A stretch of DNA of 64,000 nucleotides from Lentzea californiensis (GCF_024648825.1 NZ_JANBBE010000001.1:1798001-1862000), one strand, 5' to 3'. Counted from the first letter of the stretch, positions 30,399 through 39,216 are shown. Made by a program: numbers and translations. The notes: generated by a model from the letters alone, not told the origin.

Positions 30399-30705
30399 GG
30401 CAACTCCCTCACGAACGCGGCACCCGCGTCCGCTCCTCGCTGGGCCAGGCACCACCCTGATTGATCGTCCCGCCATCCGCCGGTGTGGCGTCAGGCAGGT
30501 CGACCACGAGGGCCGGGTGCCGGCCCCCTCGCGACGTTGTCTGCCACGATCAGAGCCTCCCTGCGCGGTCCGCAGTGGTCGCGTCCCGCCACTTTCGAAG
30601 TTACCTGCGGAAGTGCCCCATCTGCACGAAGCCACACAGGTGAATCCCGAGTTGTCATCTGCCCGAAAACATCCCGAAACGTGACCGCAGCCGTGTTTCC
30701 GCTGG
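30399..30705. other. gene-free gap upstream of phoH2
   Basis: 307 bp with no supported gene. It holds the phoH2 ribosome site and a GC-rich hairpin (CGAGGGCCGG at 30507-30516 with a bulged complement at 30520-30531). Short open frames here have no ribosome site or recognisable sequence. A phoH2-associated antitoxin was looked for and not found. Confidence 0.5.
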
Positions 30706-31956
30706 TCACATGCTGTTCTCGTGGGTGTTGCGCGCCAACCACGACAAGCCGTCCCTGACCTGGGATTCGAGTGATTTCGGCACGAGGGGCTCGTCGAGAA
30801 GCCTCAGATAGCGGGAGTCGAGCGATTCGCCGGGCACCCGGACGTCCAACCAGGCCCGTACGAGACGCACCCCTTCGACGTAGGTCGTGGTGTACGCGCG
30901 CCACAGCGGATCGGCCAGGAAGCGGACCATCTGCCGTGCGCGACGCTCTGGAACCAGCAGCCACCTGCGCAGATACGCGACCACGTCATCCTGGTCCGCA
31001 CCTCGGTCGTGTAGCAGCAGGGCGGCGTCCTGCCGCACCGTGAGCAGGCCCGATGCCGCCGACTCGACCTTTTCGGACAGCTCGCCGTCCATTCGCAACC
31101 CCAGGTCGCGGAAGATCTGCTCCGTCCACAAGCCCCAGCCGGGCCCGACGGCGGCGTGCAGGCCGAGGTCCGCCATGCCCTCGGCCATCAGGCACTGCGG
31201 CGTGTTGATCAGGAAGATCGACTGCTCCGCGTGGCCGCGCTTGGCGACCAGGCCCGACTCCTTGCGGCAGTGCTCGGTGTGGTGGCCCGGATAGGACTCG
31301 TGGGCGACCAGGTGCGGCAGGTTCGCCATCCGGTGACCCATGTCGGCGTTGATCGCGACCCTGCTGCGGTAGCCGCCGAGGTAGTAGTTGAAGCCGCTCC
31401 ACGGCTTGTTGGTGACGACCCGGTACTCCACGATCTCCTGCTCGGGCAGCGCGTACTTCTGGCGCACCCGGTCCCTCAGCGCGCTCGACAGGGCCTGCAC
31501 GGCGCCCTGGAGCCTGCGTGCGGGCACCTCGTCGGCCGCGCGGAAGGCCGTGAGGCGGTCCGCGAGCGAACCCGGCCCGGCGAGCGCCACGTCGAGGTTG
31601 CGGTGGGCCTGCGCGTACGAGTCCTCGTCGCCGGGGCGGATGCGGACCTGGAAGTACCGCTCGACCTCGTCGACGAACGAGATGCGCTCGCCGTCGAGCC
31701 TGCGCGCCGTGCACTCCAACGCCCTCAGGTGCGCGTCGAGGAACTGTTTGCGCTGCTCGGCCAGGTCGCTGCCGGGGATCTCCCGGCGCAGCGCCCGCGC
31801 GTGGTCGCCCAGTGCTCTCGGGTGCAGGCGCGGCTCGTTGTCGACGGCGCGGCTCAGGGCCGGGTCGCCGGTGAACGAGTCGACGAACCCGGACACCAGG
31901 CGCCCGAGCCGCAGCCCCAGCACCAGATATCCGCGCACCAGTTCGTTGGCGTCCAT
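30706..31956 (-). CDS. DUF885-family metallopeptidase-like protein
   Basis: 416 residues, almost entirely helical. The family's metal motif is [11 protein letters not shown]: His219-Glu220 with His225 following. [13 protein letters not shown] further on supplies a likely third ligand region. DUF885 proteins resemble M32-type carboxypeptidases and some are peptidases (family-level knowledge). This one lacks the N-terminal signal seen in lipoprotein relatives, so it should be cytoplasmic. It stands alone, upstream of phoH2 and divergent from the chaplin-like genes. Confidence 0.85.
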   Translation of the reverse strand: MDANELVRGYLVLGLRLGRLVSGFVDSFTGDPALSRAVDNEPRLHPRALGDHARALRREIPGSDLAEQRKQFLDAHLRALECTARRLDGERISFVDEVERYFQVRIRPGDEDSYAQAHRNLDVALAGPGSLADRLTAFRAADEVPARRLQGAVQALSSALRDRVRQKYALPEQEIVEYRVVTNKPWSGFNYYLGGYRSRVAINADMGHRMANLPHLVAHESYPGHHTEHCRKESGLVAKRGHAEQSIFLINTPQCLMAEGMADLGLHAAVGPGWGLWTEQIFRDLGLRMDGELSEKVESAASGLLTVRQDAALLLHDRGADQDDVVAYLRRWLLVPERRARQMVRFLADPLWRAYTTTYVEGVRLVRAWLDVRVPGESLDSRYLRLLDEPLVPKSLESQVRDGLSWLARNTHENSM

Positions 31957-32018
31957 GAGTCGGAGAGTTTAAGGCGTCTACCACAGCGCCTTACTCGCGA
32001 CCGAATTGAGAAACGACT

Positions 32019-32052
32019 ACCACCTGATCGGGGAATTTGTTGATCATGTGGT
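32019..32052. promoter_or_regulatory. imperfect inverted repeat upstream of chaplin-like gene 1
   Basis: ACCACCTGATC (32019-32029) and GATCATGTGGT (32042-32052) are complementary in 10 of 11 positions with a 12-bp AT-rich spacer. It lies about 130 bp before the secreted-protein gene and 60 bp before the divergent DUF885 gene, so it could be an operator for either. Confidence 0.4.
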
Positions 32053-32180
32053 CACACAATCGGGCTAATGGGAGCATCAAGCCGAACGGGCGCGGGTAAC
32101 TTTCGCACGAGGACCCCAAGTCCGGAGATCCCCGAAGACTCCGGAAATGACGGGGATGACCCGACATGAAGGAGATTGAC

Positions 32181-32474
32181 GTGAAGAGGACATTCGCAGT
32201 GGTTGCCGCCGCTGCCGCTCTGTCGCTCGCGTTCGCCCCGGCAGCCATGGCGGGAGGGGACGACGACCATCACCACCACTACCACGGCTTCCACCAGACC
32301 AACGGCTCGCTCCTGAGCGTGTTGAACGGCAACAACGTGAACGCCGTTGTCGGCGTCTGTGGCAACAACGTCGGCGTGCTGGGTGCTGCGGTGCCGATCA
32401 ACTCCCCGAGCATCACCGAGACCTGCGCCGCGGGCGGCATCGTGGACGGCGACGACGTCAACGTCGACGGCTGA
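32181..32474 (+). CDS. chaplin-like small secreted protein with His-rich linker
   Basis: 97 residues. The GTG at 32181 has AAGGAG 6 bases upstream, favouring it over the ATG at 32166. Signal peptide residues about 1-25 (RTFAVVAAAAALSLAFAPAAMA). The mature start is GGDDDHHHHYHGFHQ, a likely metal-binding stretch. The core runs LLSVLNGNNVNAVVGVCGNN, then VGVLGAAVPINSPSITETC, resembling chaplin repeats with two Cys, paired Asn-Val and hydrophobic strands. Chaplins coat aerial hyphae and lower surface tension; that role is inference. The last 64 residues are almost identical to the next gene product. Confidence 0.75.
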   Translation: MKRTFAVVAAAAALSLAFAPAAMAGGDDDHHHHYHGFHQTNGSLLSVLNGNNVNAVVGVCGNNVGVLGAAVPINSPSITETCAAGGIVDGDDVNVDG

Positions 32475-32500
32475 TTTTCGCTCGCACTTGATTCATGGTT

Positions 32501-32529
32501 CCAGGGGCGTCATTTCAGGGCGCCCCTGG
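32501..32529 (+). terminator. hairpin between the two chaplin-like genes
   Basis: CCAGGGGCG (32501-32509) pairs with CGCCCCTGG (32521-32529), loop of 11, followed by ACTCTTTCT. It may end or attenuate transcription so that the second gene is less expressed or separately expressed. Confidence 0.6.
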
Positions 32530-32568
32530 ACTCTTTCTGGTAGTAGCACCTGTTCACAAGGAGAAGAA

Positions 32569-32844
32569 ATGCTGAAGAAGGCGTGTGTCGCCACGGTCGC
32601 TGCGGCTGGCCTCATGATGTTCGGCGCCACCGGGATGGCGTCCGCGGCGCCTGACAGCTTCCACCAGACCAACGGCTCGCTCCTGAGCGTGCTGAACGGC
32701 AACAACGTGAACGCCGTTGTCGGCGCCTGCGGCAACAACGTCGGCGTGCTGGGTGCTGCGGTGCCGATCAACTCCCCGAGCCTCACCGAGACCTGCGCCG
32801 CGGGCGGCGTGGTGGACGGCGACGACGTCAACGTCGAGGGCTGA
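32569..32844 (+). CDS. chaplin-like small secreted protein, second copy
   Basis: 91 residues from an ATG preceded by AAGGAG. Signal peptide MLKKACVATVAAAGLMMFGA ending near MASAA. Mature protein APDSFHQTNGSLLSVLNGNN onward matches gene 1 with only a few changes (V to A before CGNN, I to L, I to V, D to E) but lacks the His-rich linker. Signal peptides are unrelated while the mature domain is nearly identical in DNA, indicating recent duplication or gene conversion limited to the mature domain. Confidence 0.75.
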   Translation: MLKKACVATVAAAGLMMFGATGMASAAPDSFHQTNGSLLSVLNGNNVNAVVGACGNNVGVLGAAVPINSPSLTETCAAGGVVDGDDVNVEG

Positions 32845-32856
32845 CGTTCTCGGTTC

Positions 32857-32890
32857 GAAGGGGCGCTCACCTCGCGGTGGGCGCCCCTTC
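32857..32890. terminator. hairpin between chaplin-like gene 2 and the prenyl synthase
   Basis: GAAGGGGCGC (32857-32866) pairs with GCGCCCCTTC (32881-32890), loop of 14, between convergent genes. Confidence 0.7.
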
Positions 32891-32898
32891 GGCGTTCG

Positions 32899-33681
32899 TC
32901 AGCTGCCGTAACGGCGGTGGCGCTTGGCGTACTCGCGCATGGCCCGCAGGAAGTCGGTGCGCCGGAAACCGGGCCAGTAGGCCTCGCAGAACCAGAACTC
33001 CGAGTGCGCCGACTGCCAGAGCATGAACCCGGAGAGCCGCTGCTCACCGGACGTGCGGATGATCAGGTCGGGGTCGGGCTGCCCGGACGTGTAGAGGTGC
33101 TCCGCGATGTGGTCGACGTCGAGCACCTCGGCGAGCTCCTCGATGGTGCCGCCGCGCTCGGCGTGCGCCTGCAGGAGCTTCCGCACGGCGTCCGCGATCT
33201 CCTGCCGCCCGCCGTACGCGACGGCGACGTTGACCTGGATGCCCGTGCGGTTCCTCGTGCGGGCCGCGGCGTTCGTGAGCCGCTCGGCGTGCTCCTTGGG
33301 CAGCATGTCGATGGCGCCGACGTGCCGGACGCGCCACGGCTTGCCGTCCCCGGCCAGCTCGTCGGTGATGTCCGCGATGATGTCGAGCAACGGCGCGAGC
33401 TCGTCGTTGTCGCGGTTGAGGTTGTCGGTGCTCAGCATCCAGAGGGTGACGACCTCGACGTCGGCGTCAGCGCACCAGTCGAGCAGTTCGAGGATCTTGC
33501 GCGCGCCGGCCCTGTGCCCGTGCGCGACATCGGTGAAGCCGGCTTCTCTGGCCCACCTTCGGTTGCCGTCGAGGACCACGCCGACGTGCTTGGGCGCCTG
33601 TGGCGTCGTGCTCAGTTCGCGGCGGAGAATCCACTCGTAGAGGTGGATAGCGACGTCTTTCACACGGGTGCGGAGTGCCAC
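32899..33681 (-). CDS. uppS: cis-prenyl (Z-isoprenyl) diphosphate synthase
   Basis: About 260 residues of the UppS/Rv1086 family. Catalytic Asp is in HVGVVLDGNRRWAREAG; TLWMLSTDNLNRD, VAVAYGGRQEIADAV and DLIIRTSGEQRLSGFMLWQS are signature blocks. It builds Z-polyprenyl diphosphates for cell-wall lipid carriers; Rv1086 makes short Z,E-farnesyl diphosphate, and product length cannot be read here. GTG at 33681 lies 8 bases after a minus-strand TACGCT, so this leaderless start is preferred; GTG at 33663 is possible. Divergent from the haemolysin III gene, as in mycobacteria. Confidence 0.92.
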   Translation of the reverse strand: MALRTRVKDVAIHLYEWILRRELSTTPQAPKHVGVVLDGNRRWAREAGFTDVAHGHRAGARKILELLDWCADADVEVVTLWMLSTDNLNRDNDELAPLLDIIADITDELAGDGKPWRVRHVGAIDMLPKEHAERLTNAAARTRNRTGIQVNVAVAYGGRQEIADAVRKLLQAHAERGGTIEELAEVLDVDHIAEHLYTSGQPDPDLIIRTSGEQRLSGFMLWQSAHSEFWFCEAYWPGFRRTDFLRAMREYAKRHRRYGS

Positions 33682-33744
33682 GTCCGAACAGCGTACGCCG
33701 TGCAAGCTTCATCACTGAGTACTGGTCGGAAACCTACGGTCGCG

Positions 33745-33750
33745 TAACCT
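33745..33750 (+). promoter_or_regulatory. -10 element of the leaderless haemolysin III gene
   Basis: TAACCT ends 8 bases before the GTG at 33759, with no ribosome site. Confidence 0.45.
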
Positions 33751-33758
33751 AGGACCTC

Positions 33759-34430
33759 GTGACCACTGCGACCGTTCCTCCCCAGCCCGGACTGCGGCCG
33801 CGCCTGCGTGGATGGCTGCACTTCTGGTCGTTCGTCGCCTCGGTGGCGACAGGCGCGACGTTGATCGCTCTCGCGGCGTCCACGGTGTCCGCACGCGCTG
33901 CCCTCGCAACCTCCGTCTACGGCCTCACGGTCGTGGGCCTCTTCGGTGTTTCGGCGCTGTACCACCGCGTGACGTGGAAGTCCGACCGCGTGCGCACGTG
34001 GATGAAGCGCCTGGACCACTCGATGATCTTCGTGTTCATCGCCGGCACCTACACGCCGTTCGCGCTGCTGGCGATGAACCCCGGCACCGGACGCGTCGTG
34101 CTGACCGTGGTGTGGGTCGGCGCGATCCTCGGTGTCACGCTGAAGCTGGCCTGGCCGCACGCACCGCGGTGGCTCGGGGTGCCGATCTACATCGCACTCG
34201 GGTGGGTCGCGATCTTCGTGCTGCCCGAGTTGCTGCACCACGCCGGTGTTGCCGCCCTGGTGCTGCTGCTGGTGGGTGGGGCGCTGTACACGGTGGGCGC
34301 GGTGTTCTACGCGACCCGGTGGCCCAACCCCTGGCCGCAGGTGTTCGGGTACCACGAGTTCTTCCACGCCGCGACCGTGGTGGCGGCGCTCTGCCACTAC
34401 ATCGCGATCTGGCTCGCGATGTACTCCTGA
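33759..34430 (+). CDS. haemolysin III / PAQR-family membrane protein
   Basis: 223 residues with seven predicted helices. Conserved family residues are in GLFGVSALYHRVTW, RLDHSMIFVFIAGTYTPFALL and the C-terminal FGYHEFFHAATVVAALCHY, whose His residues form the PAQR metal site. Members have been called haemolysins but are probably membrane hydrolases or sensors. Rv1085c is the mycobacterial counterpart, also divergent from the Z-prenyl synthase. Confidence 0.9.
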   Translation: MTTATVPPQPGLRPRLRGWLHFWSFVASVATGATLIALAASTVSARAALATSVYGLTVVGLFGVSALYHRVTWKSDRVRTWMKRLDHSMIFVFIAGTYTPFALLAMNPGTGRVVLTVVWVGAILGVTLKLAWPHAPRWLGVPIYIALGWVAIFVLPELLHHAGVAALVLLLVGGALYTVGAVFYATRWPNPWPQVFGYHEFFHAATVVAALCHYIAIWLAMYS

Positions 34431-34523
34431 CCTGGCGCCTCAGCGGGTGAACGCGATGACCAACGGCTCCGACGACTCGTCCTCATGTGCACGAACCGCC
34501 ACCGTCTTCTAGCGTCTGGCCGC

Positions 34524-35192
34524 ATGTCGCGTGTTGTGTGCCAGGCGGTCCGGTGGGTCGACGACGAGGTGGTCGAGGTCCGGCTCACCGATGCGCAGGG
34601 CACCGAGCGGAGTGCGGTCCACGAGGCGTCGGCGTTCGGCTACCCGTGGCTGGTTCCTGGTGCCGCGCTTCCGCTCGACGTCGAACTCGCCTGCGAGGTC
34701 GTGCAGGCGGACGGCGATCTCGTCACCGTCGTGCTGCCTTGGGGGGAAGGCCGCCCTGAGGTCACGGTGACGCCCTACCAGCTCCGGCACGGCGGTGTCG
34801 TGGCAAAGGAGATCGGGTTCTACGAGTCGGCGGACGAAGTGCGGGCCGCGATGGCCGGTGGCGAACAGCCCTGGGAGCAGGACGCGCTTCGCTACCTGGA
34901 ACAGGGGCGTCTGGTCGTGCTCCCACAGGCCTGGGCGACCGACCTGCCCGACCCGGACGGACCGGGCGTCAACGAGCGCGGTGAGTGGACCGACGGCGTG
35001 TGGTTCTGGAGCGGCACGCTCGTCCACTACCTGCGCAAGTACCACGTGGCGCTGCCCGAGGAGTTCCTCGCGCACATGGCGGCCAACCAGTGGGTGGTAC
35101 CGCCGATGACCGACGACGAGGTCTTGGAGTTCAGCAGCCTGCGATACCCGTACATGGCCGAGGAAGAGGCTGCTCCGGTCGCCGAGGGATAG
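34524..35192 (+). CDS. conserved protein of unknown function
   Basis: 222 residues, acidic, no membrane segment. The N-terminal part is beta-rich (VVCQAVRWVDDEVVEVRLTD, then FGYPWLVPGAALPLDVEL); the C-terminal part has EQDALRYLEQGRLVVLPQAW and a Trp-rich stretch VWFWSGTLVHYLRKYHVALP. ATG at 34524 lies 8 bases after TAGCGT (34510-34515), so the start is well supported. It lies between the haemolysin III and fumC genes. No family recognised. Confidence 0.65.
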   Translation: MSRVVCQAVRWVDDEVVEVRLTDAQGTERSAVHEASAFGYPWLVPGAALPLDVELACEVVQADGDLVTVVLPWGEGRPEVTVTPYQLRHGGVVAKEIGFYESADEVRAAMAGGEQPWEQDALRYLEQGRLVVLPQAWATDLPDPDGPGVNERGEWTDGVWFWSGTLVHYLRKYHVALPEEFLAHMAANQWVVPPMTDDEVLEFSSLRYPYMAEEEAAPVAEG

Positions 35193-35215
35193 GCCCGGCG
35201 ACCGGAATCAGGTGT

Positions 35216-36610
35216 TCAGCGGCCGCCGCGGGCCATGTGCAGCACGTCGAGCGCCGCGTCCAGCTGTTCCTCGGTGAGCTTGCCCGGCACGTGGCCGCGT
35301 TCCAGCACCACCTCGCGGATCGTCTTGCGTTCCTTCAGCGACTGCTTGGCGATCGACGCCGCCTCCTCGTAGCCGATGTAGCGGTTCAGCGGCGTGACGA
35401 TGGACGGGGACGACTCGGCGTACTCGCTCATCCGCGCCACCTGCGGTTCGGTGCCGGCGAGGACCTTGTCCGCCAGGAGTCTTGCCACGGCGGCCAGCAG
35501 GCGGGACGACTCCAGGACGTTGCGGGCGATGACCGGCAGCATCACGTTCAGCTGGAAGTTGCCCTGCGAGCCGGCGAACGCGACGGTGGCGTCGTTGCCG
35601 ATGACCTGCGCCACGACCATCATCGTGGCTTCGGAGATCACCGGGTTGACCTTGCCCGGCATGATCGAGCTGCCCGGCTGCAGGTCGGGCAGCGCCAGTT
35701 CGCCCAGGCCGGTGCGGGGGCCGGAACCCAGCCAGCGGAGGTCGTTGGCGATCTTGAACAGTGCCACCGCCGACGCGCGGAGCTGGCCGGAGATCTCGAC
35801 CACGCCGTCCTGGGTGGCCTGGGCCTCGAAGTGGTCGCGGGCCTCCACCAGTGGCAGGCCGGTGGCCTTGGCCAGTTCTGCCGCCACCGCCGCGCCGAAG
35901 CCCTCGGGGGCGTTCAGGCCGCTGCCCACCGCGGTACCGCCGATCGGCAGTTCCGCGAGGCGCGGGACGGAGGCCTGCAGGCGCTCGACGGAGTAGCGGA
36001 CCTGGGCCGCCCAGGCGCCCGCCTCCTGGCCCAGGGTGATCGGGACGGCGTCCATGAGGTGCGTGCGGCCCGACTTGACCAGGTCCGCCCATTCCAGGGC
36101 GCGTGACTCCAGGACGCCCAGGAGGTGCTCGAGCGACGGGATCACGTCGGTCACCACGGCCTCGGTGGCGGCCACGCGCAGGGTCGTGGGGAACGTGTCG
36201 TTGGACGACTGCGAGGCGTTGACGTGGTCGTTCGGGTGGACGTCGTTGCCCAGCGCGCGGGTGGCGAGGGTGGCGATGACCTCGTTGGCGTTCATGTTCG
36301 AGGACGTGCCGGAACCCGTCTGGAAGACGTCGACCGGGAAGTGGGCGTCCCACTGACCGGCGGCCACCTCGTCGGCCGCCGCGGCGATGGCGGAGGCCAC
36401 GCCCGCGTCGAGAACGCCGAGCTGAGCGTTGACCCTGGCCGCCGCTGCCTTGAGCAGGCCCAGCGCTCTGATCTGGGCTCGTTCCAGGCCTCGACCGGAA
36501 ATCGGGAAGTTCTCCACCGCGCGTTGTGTTTGGGCGCGCCACAATGCGTCGACCGGCACGCGGACCTCACCCATCGTGTCGTGCTCGACGCGGTACTCCT
36601 GTTCAGACAT
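35216..36610 (-). CDS. fumC: class II fumarate hydratase
   Basis: 464 residues of the fumarase/aspartase superfamily. The signature [11 protein letters not shown] (about 313-323) with its catalytic Ser loop, plus [18 protein letters not shown] and [11 protein letters not shown] motifs, assign fumarase of the TCA cycle (fumarate to malate). A GGAGG lies directly before the ATG and a GATAGA -10-like element just upstream. Divergent from the ferredoxin reductase-like gene. Rv1098c is the positional match. Confidence 0.95.
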   Translation of the reverse strand: MSEQEYRVEHDTMGEVRVPVDALWRAQTQRAVENFPISGRGLERAQIRALGLLKAAAARVNAQLGVLDAGVASAIAAAADEVAAGQWDAHFPVDVFQTGSGTSSNMNANEVIATLATRALGNDVHPNDHVNASQSSNDTFPTTLRVAATEAVVTDVIPSLEHLLGVLESRALEWADLVKSGRTHLMDAVPITLGQEAGAWAAQVRYSVERLQASVPRLAELPIGGTAVGSGLNAPEGFGAAVAAELAKATGLPLVEARDHFEAQATQDGVVEISGQLRASAVALFKIANDLRWLGSGPRTGLGELALPDLQPGSSIMPGKVNPVISEATMMVVAQVIGNDATVAFAGSQGNFQLNVMLPVIARNVLESSRLLAAVARLLADKVLAGTEPQVARMSEYAESSPSIVTPLNRYIGYEEAASIAKQSLKERKTIREVVLERGHVPGKLTEEQLDAALDVLHMARGGR

Positions 36611-36673
36611 ACCTCCGAGTCTCTATCGTCGATCACAGCACTGCCACCCACCACTGGCAGAAGGGCACCACTC

Positions 36674-37642
36674 ATGGAGCGTGACGTCGACCTCCTCATC
36701 GTGGGAGCTGGTCCCACGGGGTTGTTCGCCGCTTACTACGCAGGCTTCCGGGAAATGAACGTCGCAGTGGTCGACGCTCTGCCAGAACCGGGTGGCCAGG
36801 TCACGGCGATGTATCCGGAGAAGATGATTTTCGACGTGGCCGGGTTCCCCGCCGTGCGGGGACGTGACCTCGTCAACGGGCTGGTGGAGCAGGCCGCGCA
36901 GTTCAAGCCGACCTACCTGCTCGGCCAGCAGGCACGCACCTGCGAGTCCAATGAGGACGGTCTGCGGGTCGGGCTCGCGGACGGTTCCTCGATCACCACC
37001 AAGGCCGTGCTGATCACGGCGGGCATGGGCGAGTTCAACCCGCGCCCGCTGCCCGCGGGCGACGGCTGGCTGGGCCGCGGCATGGTGCACTTCGTGCCGG
37101 TGCTGGCCGAACACGCCGGGCAGCACGTGGTGATCGTGGGCGGTGGCGACTCGGCGTTCGACTGGGCGCTGGCGCTGCACCCGATCGCCGCGAGCGTCAA
37201 GATCGTCCACCGCAGGGCCAACTTCCGCGCGCACGCGGCCACCGTGCGGCAGGTGCGCGAACTCGGCGTGGAGATCATCACCGACGCCGAGGTGCTCGCG
37301 TTGCGCGGCGAGCCACTGTCCGAAGTGGACGTCAAGGGCAAGGGTGGCGACGCGCGGACGTTGCCCGCGCAGGCGGTCGTGGCCGCCCTCGGCTTCACCG
37401 CGGACCTCGGGCCGATCGAGTCGTGGGGACTCGAGCTCGACCACCGCGCCGTGCTCGTCGACTCCACCATGAAGACCAAGCTCGACAGGATCTACGCGGC
37501 GGGCGACGTCGCGCAGTACCCCGGCAAGGTCAAGCTCATCGCGACCGGGTTCGGCGAGGCGGCGACCGCGGTCAACAACATCGCGGTGGCCCTCAACCCC
37601 TCGGCGCACCTGTTCCCGGGGCATTCGAGCGACGGCAGCTGA
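36674..37642 (+). CDS. ferredoxin/flavodoxin-NADP+ reductase, thioredoxin reductase-like
   Basis: 322 residues of the FAD/NAD(P) two-Rossmann family. FAD motif LLIVGAGPTGLFAAYYAG (about 8-25), NADPH motif HVVIVGGGDSAFDWALAL (about 148-165) and C-terminal YAAGDVAQYPGKVKLIATG. The CxxC redox pair of true thioredoxin reductases is absent, which with PGGQVTAMYPEKMIFDVAGFP marks the YumC-type ferredoxin-NADP reductase. The ATG at 36674 follows a GAAGGG. It should supply or withdraw electrons from ferredoxin. Confidence 0.9.
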   Translation: MERDVDLLIVGAGPTGLFAAYYAGFREMNVAVVDALPEPGGQVTAMYPEKMIFDVAGFPAVRGRDLVNGLVEQAAQFKPTYLLGQQARTCESNEDGLRVGLADGSSITTKAVLITAGMGEFNPRPLPAGDGWLGRGMVHFVPVLAEHAGQHVVIVGGGDSAFDWALALHPIAASVKIVHRRANFRAHAATVRQVRELGVEIITDAEVLALRGEPLSEVDVKGKGGDARTLPAQAVVAALGFTADLGPIESWGLELDHRAVLVDSTMKTKLDRIYAAGDVAQYPGKVKLIATGFGEAATAVNNIAVALNPSAHLFPGHSSDGS

Positions 37643-37649
37643 CGCGTGC

Positions 37650-37674
37650 GCCGGGGGTCTGTCAGGCCCCCGGC
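37650..37674. terminator. hairpin between the reductase and Lrp genes
   Basis: GCCGGGGG (37650-37657) pairs with CCCCCGGC (37667-37674). It starts just after the reductase stop and overlaps the last codons of the convergent Lrp gene. Confidence 0.6.
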
Positions 37675-38123
37675 AGCGGCGCCGGGTCGTGCTTCGCCAG
37701 GTGCTGGAAGATGATCGACGTGCGGAAGTCGACGATCTCCTTGCGCTGACTCAGCCTGTCGACCAGGAACGCGTGCAGGCGGTCGTTGTCCTGGGCGCTC
37801 ACGTGGATCACGAAGTCGTCGCTGCCCGCCATCACGAACACCGCCGTCACCTCGGGAAGGCCCGCGGCGAAGGCCTTGAAGGCGTCGATCACGGTCCGGC
37901 TCAGCGGGCGGACCTGCACCGACACCAGCGCCTGCACGCCCCGGTTCAGCGCGGACGGCGCGATGTCCGCGTGGTAGCCGCGGATCACGCCCCGCTCGCG
38001 CAGCAGGCGGGTGCGCTCCAGGCACGTCGACGGCGCGACGCCCACCTTGCGGGCGATGTCGCGGTTCGACTGCCGGGCATCGCGCTGCAGTTCGCGCACG
38101 ATCGCCGAATCAAGTTCATCCAT
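37662..38123 (-). CDS. Lrp/AsnC-family regulator of amino-acid dehydrogenase
   Basis: 153 residues, the usual Lrp length. HTH about 1-60 (MDELDSAIVRELQRDARQSN, then VGVAPSTCLERTRLLRERGVI) and a RAM domain (VQALVSVQVRPLSRTVIDAF; VMAGSDDFVIHVSAQD). It is divergent from a Leu/Phe/Val dehydrogenase gene, and the 109-bp gap carries two inverted repeats, so it probably controls that catabolic enzyme in response to branched-chain or aromatic amino acids (inference). Confidence 0.9.
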   Translation of the reverse strand: MDELDSAIVRELQRDARQSNRDIARKVGVAPSTCLERTRLLRERGVIRGYHADIAPSALNRGVQALVSVQVRPLSRTVIDAFKAFAAGLPEVTAVFVMAGSDDFVIHVSAQDNDRLHAFLVDRLSQRKEIVDFRTSIIFQHLAKHDPAPLPGA

Positions 38124-38143
38124 CGCACTCCTCAGATCGCTCT

Positions 38144-38218
38144 GCCGAACAACGTTCGGCGAAGCACGTCAGCCGTTGCTGTTCACCCTAACTTCGAGAT
38201 CGATGCTTGACCGAAGTT
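38144..38218. promoter_or_regulatory. two inverted repeats in the Lrp/dehydrogenase gap
   Basis: GCCGAAC-AAC-GTTCGGC at 38144-38160 is a 7-bp-arm palindrome. AACTTCG (38190-38196) pairs with CGAAGTT (38212-38218) across 15 bp. Both fit operators for the Lrp-type regulator encoded alongside. Confidence 0.5.
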
Positions 38219-38232
38219 CGGGAGGAACGCAG

Positions 38233-39216
38233 ATGTGGGAGCACGAACGACTCGTCGTCCGCACCGGGAAGCGCTCGGGGATGACCACCATGGTCGCCCT
38301 GCACTCGACCGAGGCGGGACCGGCGGTCGGCGGGTGCCGGATGAAGCCGTACGCGCGGATCACCGACGCCGTCACCGACGTGCTGCGGTTGTCGAAGGCG
38401 ATGACGCTGAAGTGCGAGGCGGCCGGAATTCCGCACGGGGGAGCCAAGAGCGTGATCGTGGTCGACCGCGAGCTCACGCCGGAACGCAGGCGCGCCGTGC
38501 TGCTCGACCACGCCGACCTGATCAACGAGTTCGGCGGCGCCTACCGCGCCGGGCCGGACGTCGGGACCGGACCGGCCGACATGCTGGTGCTCAGGGAACT
38601 CACGCCGCACGCCTACTGCCTGCCCGAGGAGAACGGCGGCACCGGGTCGTCGAGCGGGCCGACGGCGCGGGGCGTGCTGGCGGCGTTGAGGGCGGCCGCG
38701 CGGCACACCTTCGGCACGCCGGACCTCACCGGCAGGAAGGTCGTGATCAGCGGGTTCGGGTCGGTGGGGGAGCTGATCGCGAGAGGGCTCGAAGGCGCGG
38801 ACATCACGGTGTCCGATGTGGACGGCAGCAGGCGGACGGGCGAGTTCGGCTGGGTGCACCCGGACGAGGCGTACGAGGTCGAGGCGGACGTGCTGGTGCC
38901 CGCCGCGGTGGGCGGGGTGCTGAGCCCGGAGACCGTGGCACGGCTGAACGTCGGGCTGGTCGTGGGGCCGGCCAACAACCAGCTCACCGACGACGGGGTG
39001 GCCGCGCTGCTGCGCGAGCGGGGCATCGTGTGGGTGCCCGACCACGTGGCGAGCGCCGGCGGGGTGATCTACACGCTGGCCAGGGAGGACGACGGGGTGG
39101 ACCACGAGACCGCGCTGAAGAGGGTCGACGGCATCGAGGCGACGGTCGAGAGGCTCCTCGCGCGTCAGCGGGACGACAGCGGGACGTCGGTGCCCGTCGA
39201 TAACATGGGCGTCTGA
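38233..39216 (+). CDS. Glu/Leu/Phe/Val dehydrogenase (leucine/valine dehydrogenase type)
   Basis: 327 residues, short-type amino-acid dehydrogenase. Catalytic region KAMTLKCEAAGIPHGGAKSV includes the two active-site Lys; the NAD fold is VVISGFGSVGELIARGLEGA. It deaminates branched-chain or aromatic amino acids to 2-oxo acids with NAD+. ATG at 38233 follows GGGAGG; the open frame to 38011 is a shadow of the lrp gene. Substrate (Leu, Val or Phe) cannot be fixed from sequence. Confidence 0.9.
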   Translation: MWEHERLVVRTGKRSGMTTMVALHSTEAGPAVGGCRMKPYARITDAVTDVLRLSKAMTLKCEAAGIPHGGAKSVIVVDRELTPERRRAVLLDHADLINEFGGAYRAGPDVGTGPADMLVLRELTPHAYCLPEENGGTGSSSGPTARGVLAALRAAARHTFGTPDLTGRKVVISGFGSVGELIARGLEGADITVSDVDGSRRTGEFGWVHPDEAYEVEADVLVPAAVGGVLSPETVARLNVGLVVGPANNQLTDDGVAALLRERGIVWVPDHVASAGGVIYTLAREDDGVDHETALKRVDGIEATVERLLARQRDDSGTSVPVDNMGV

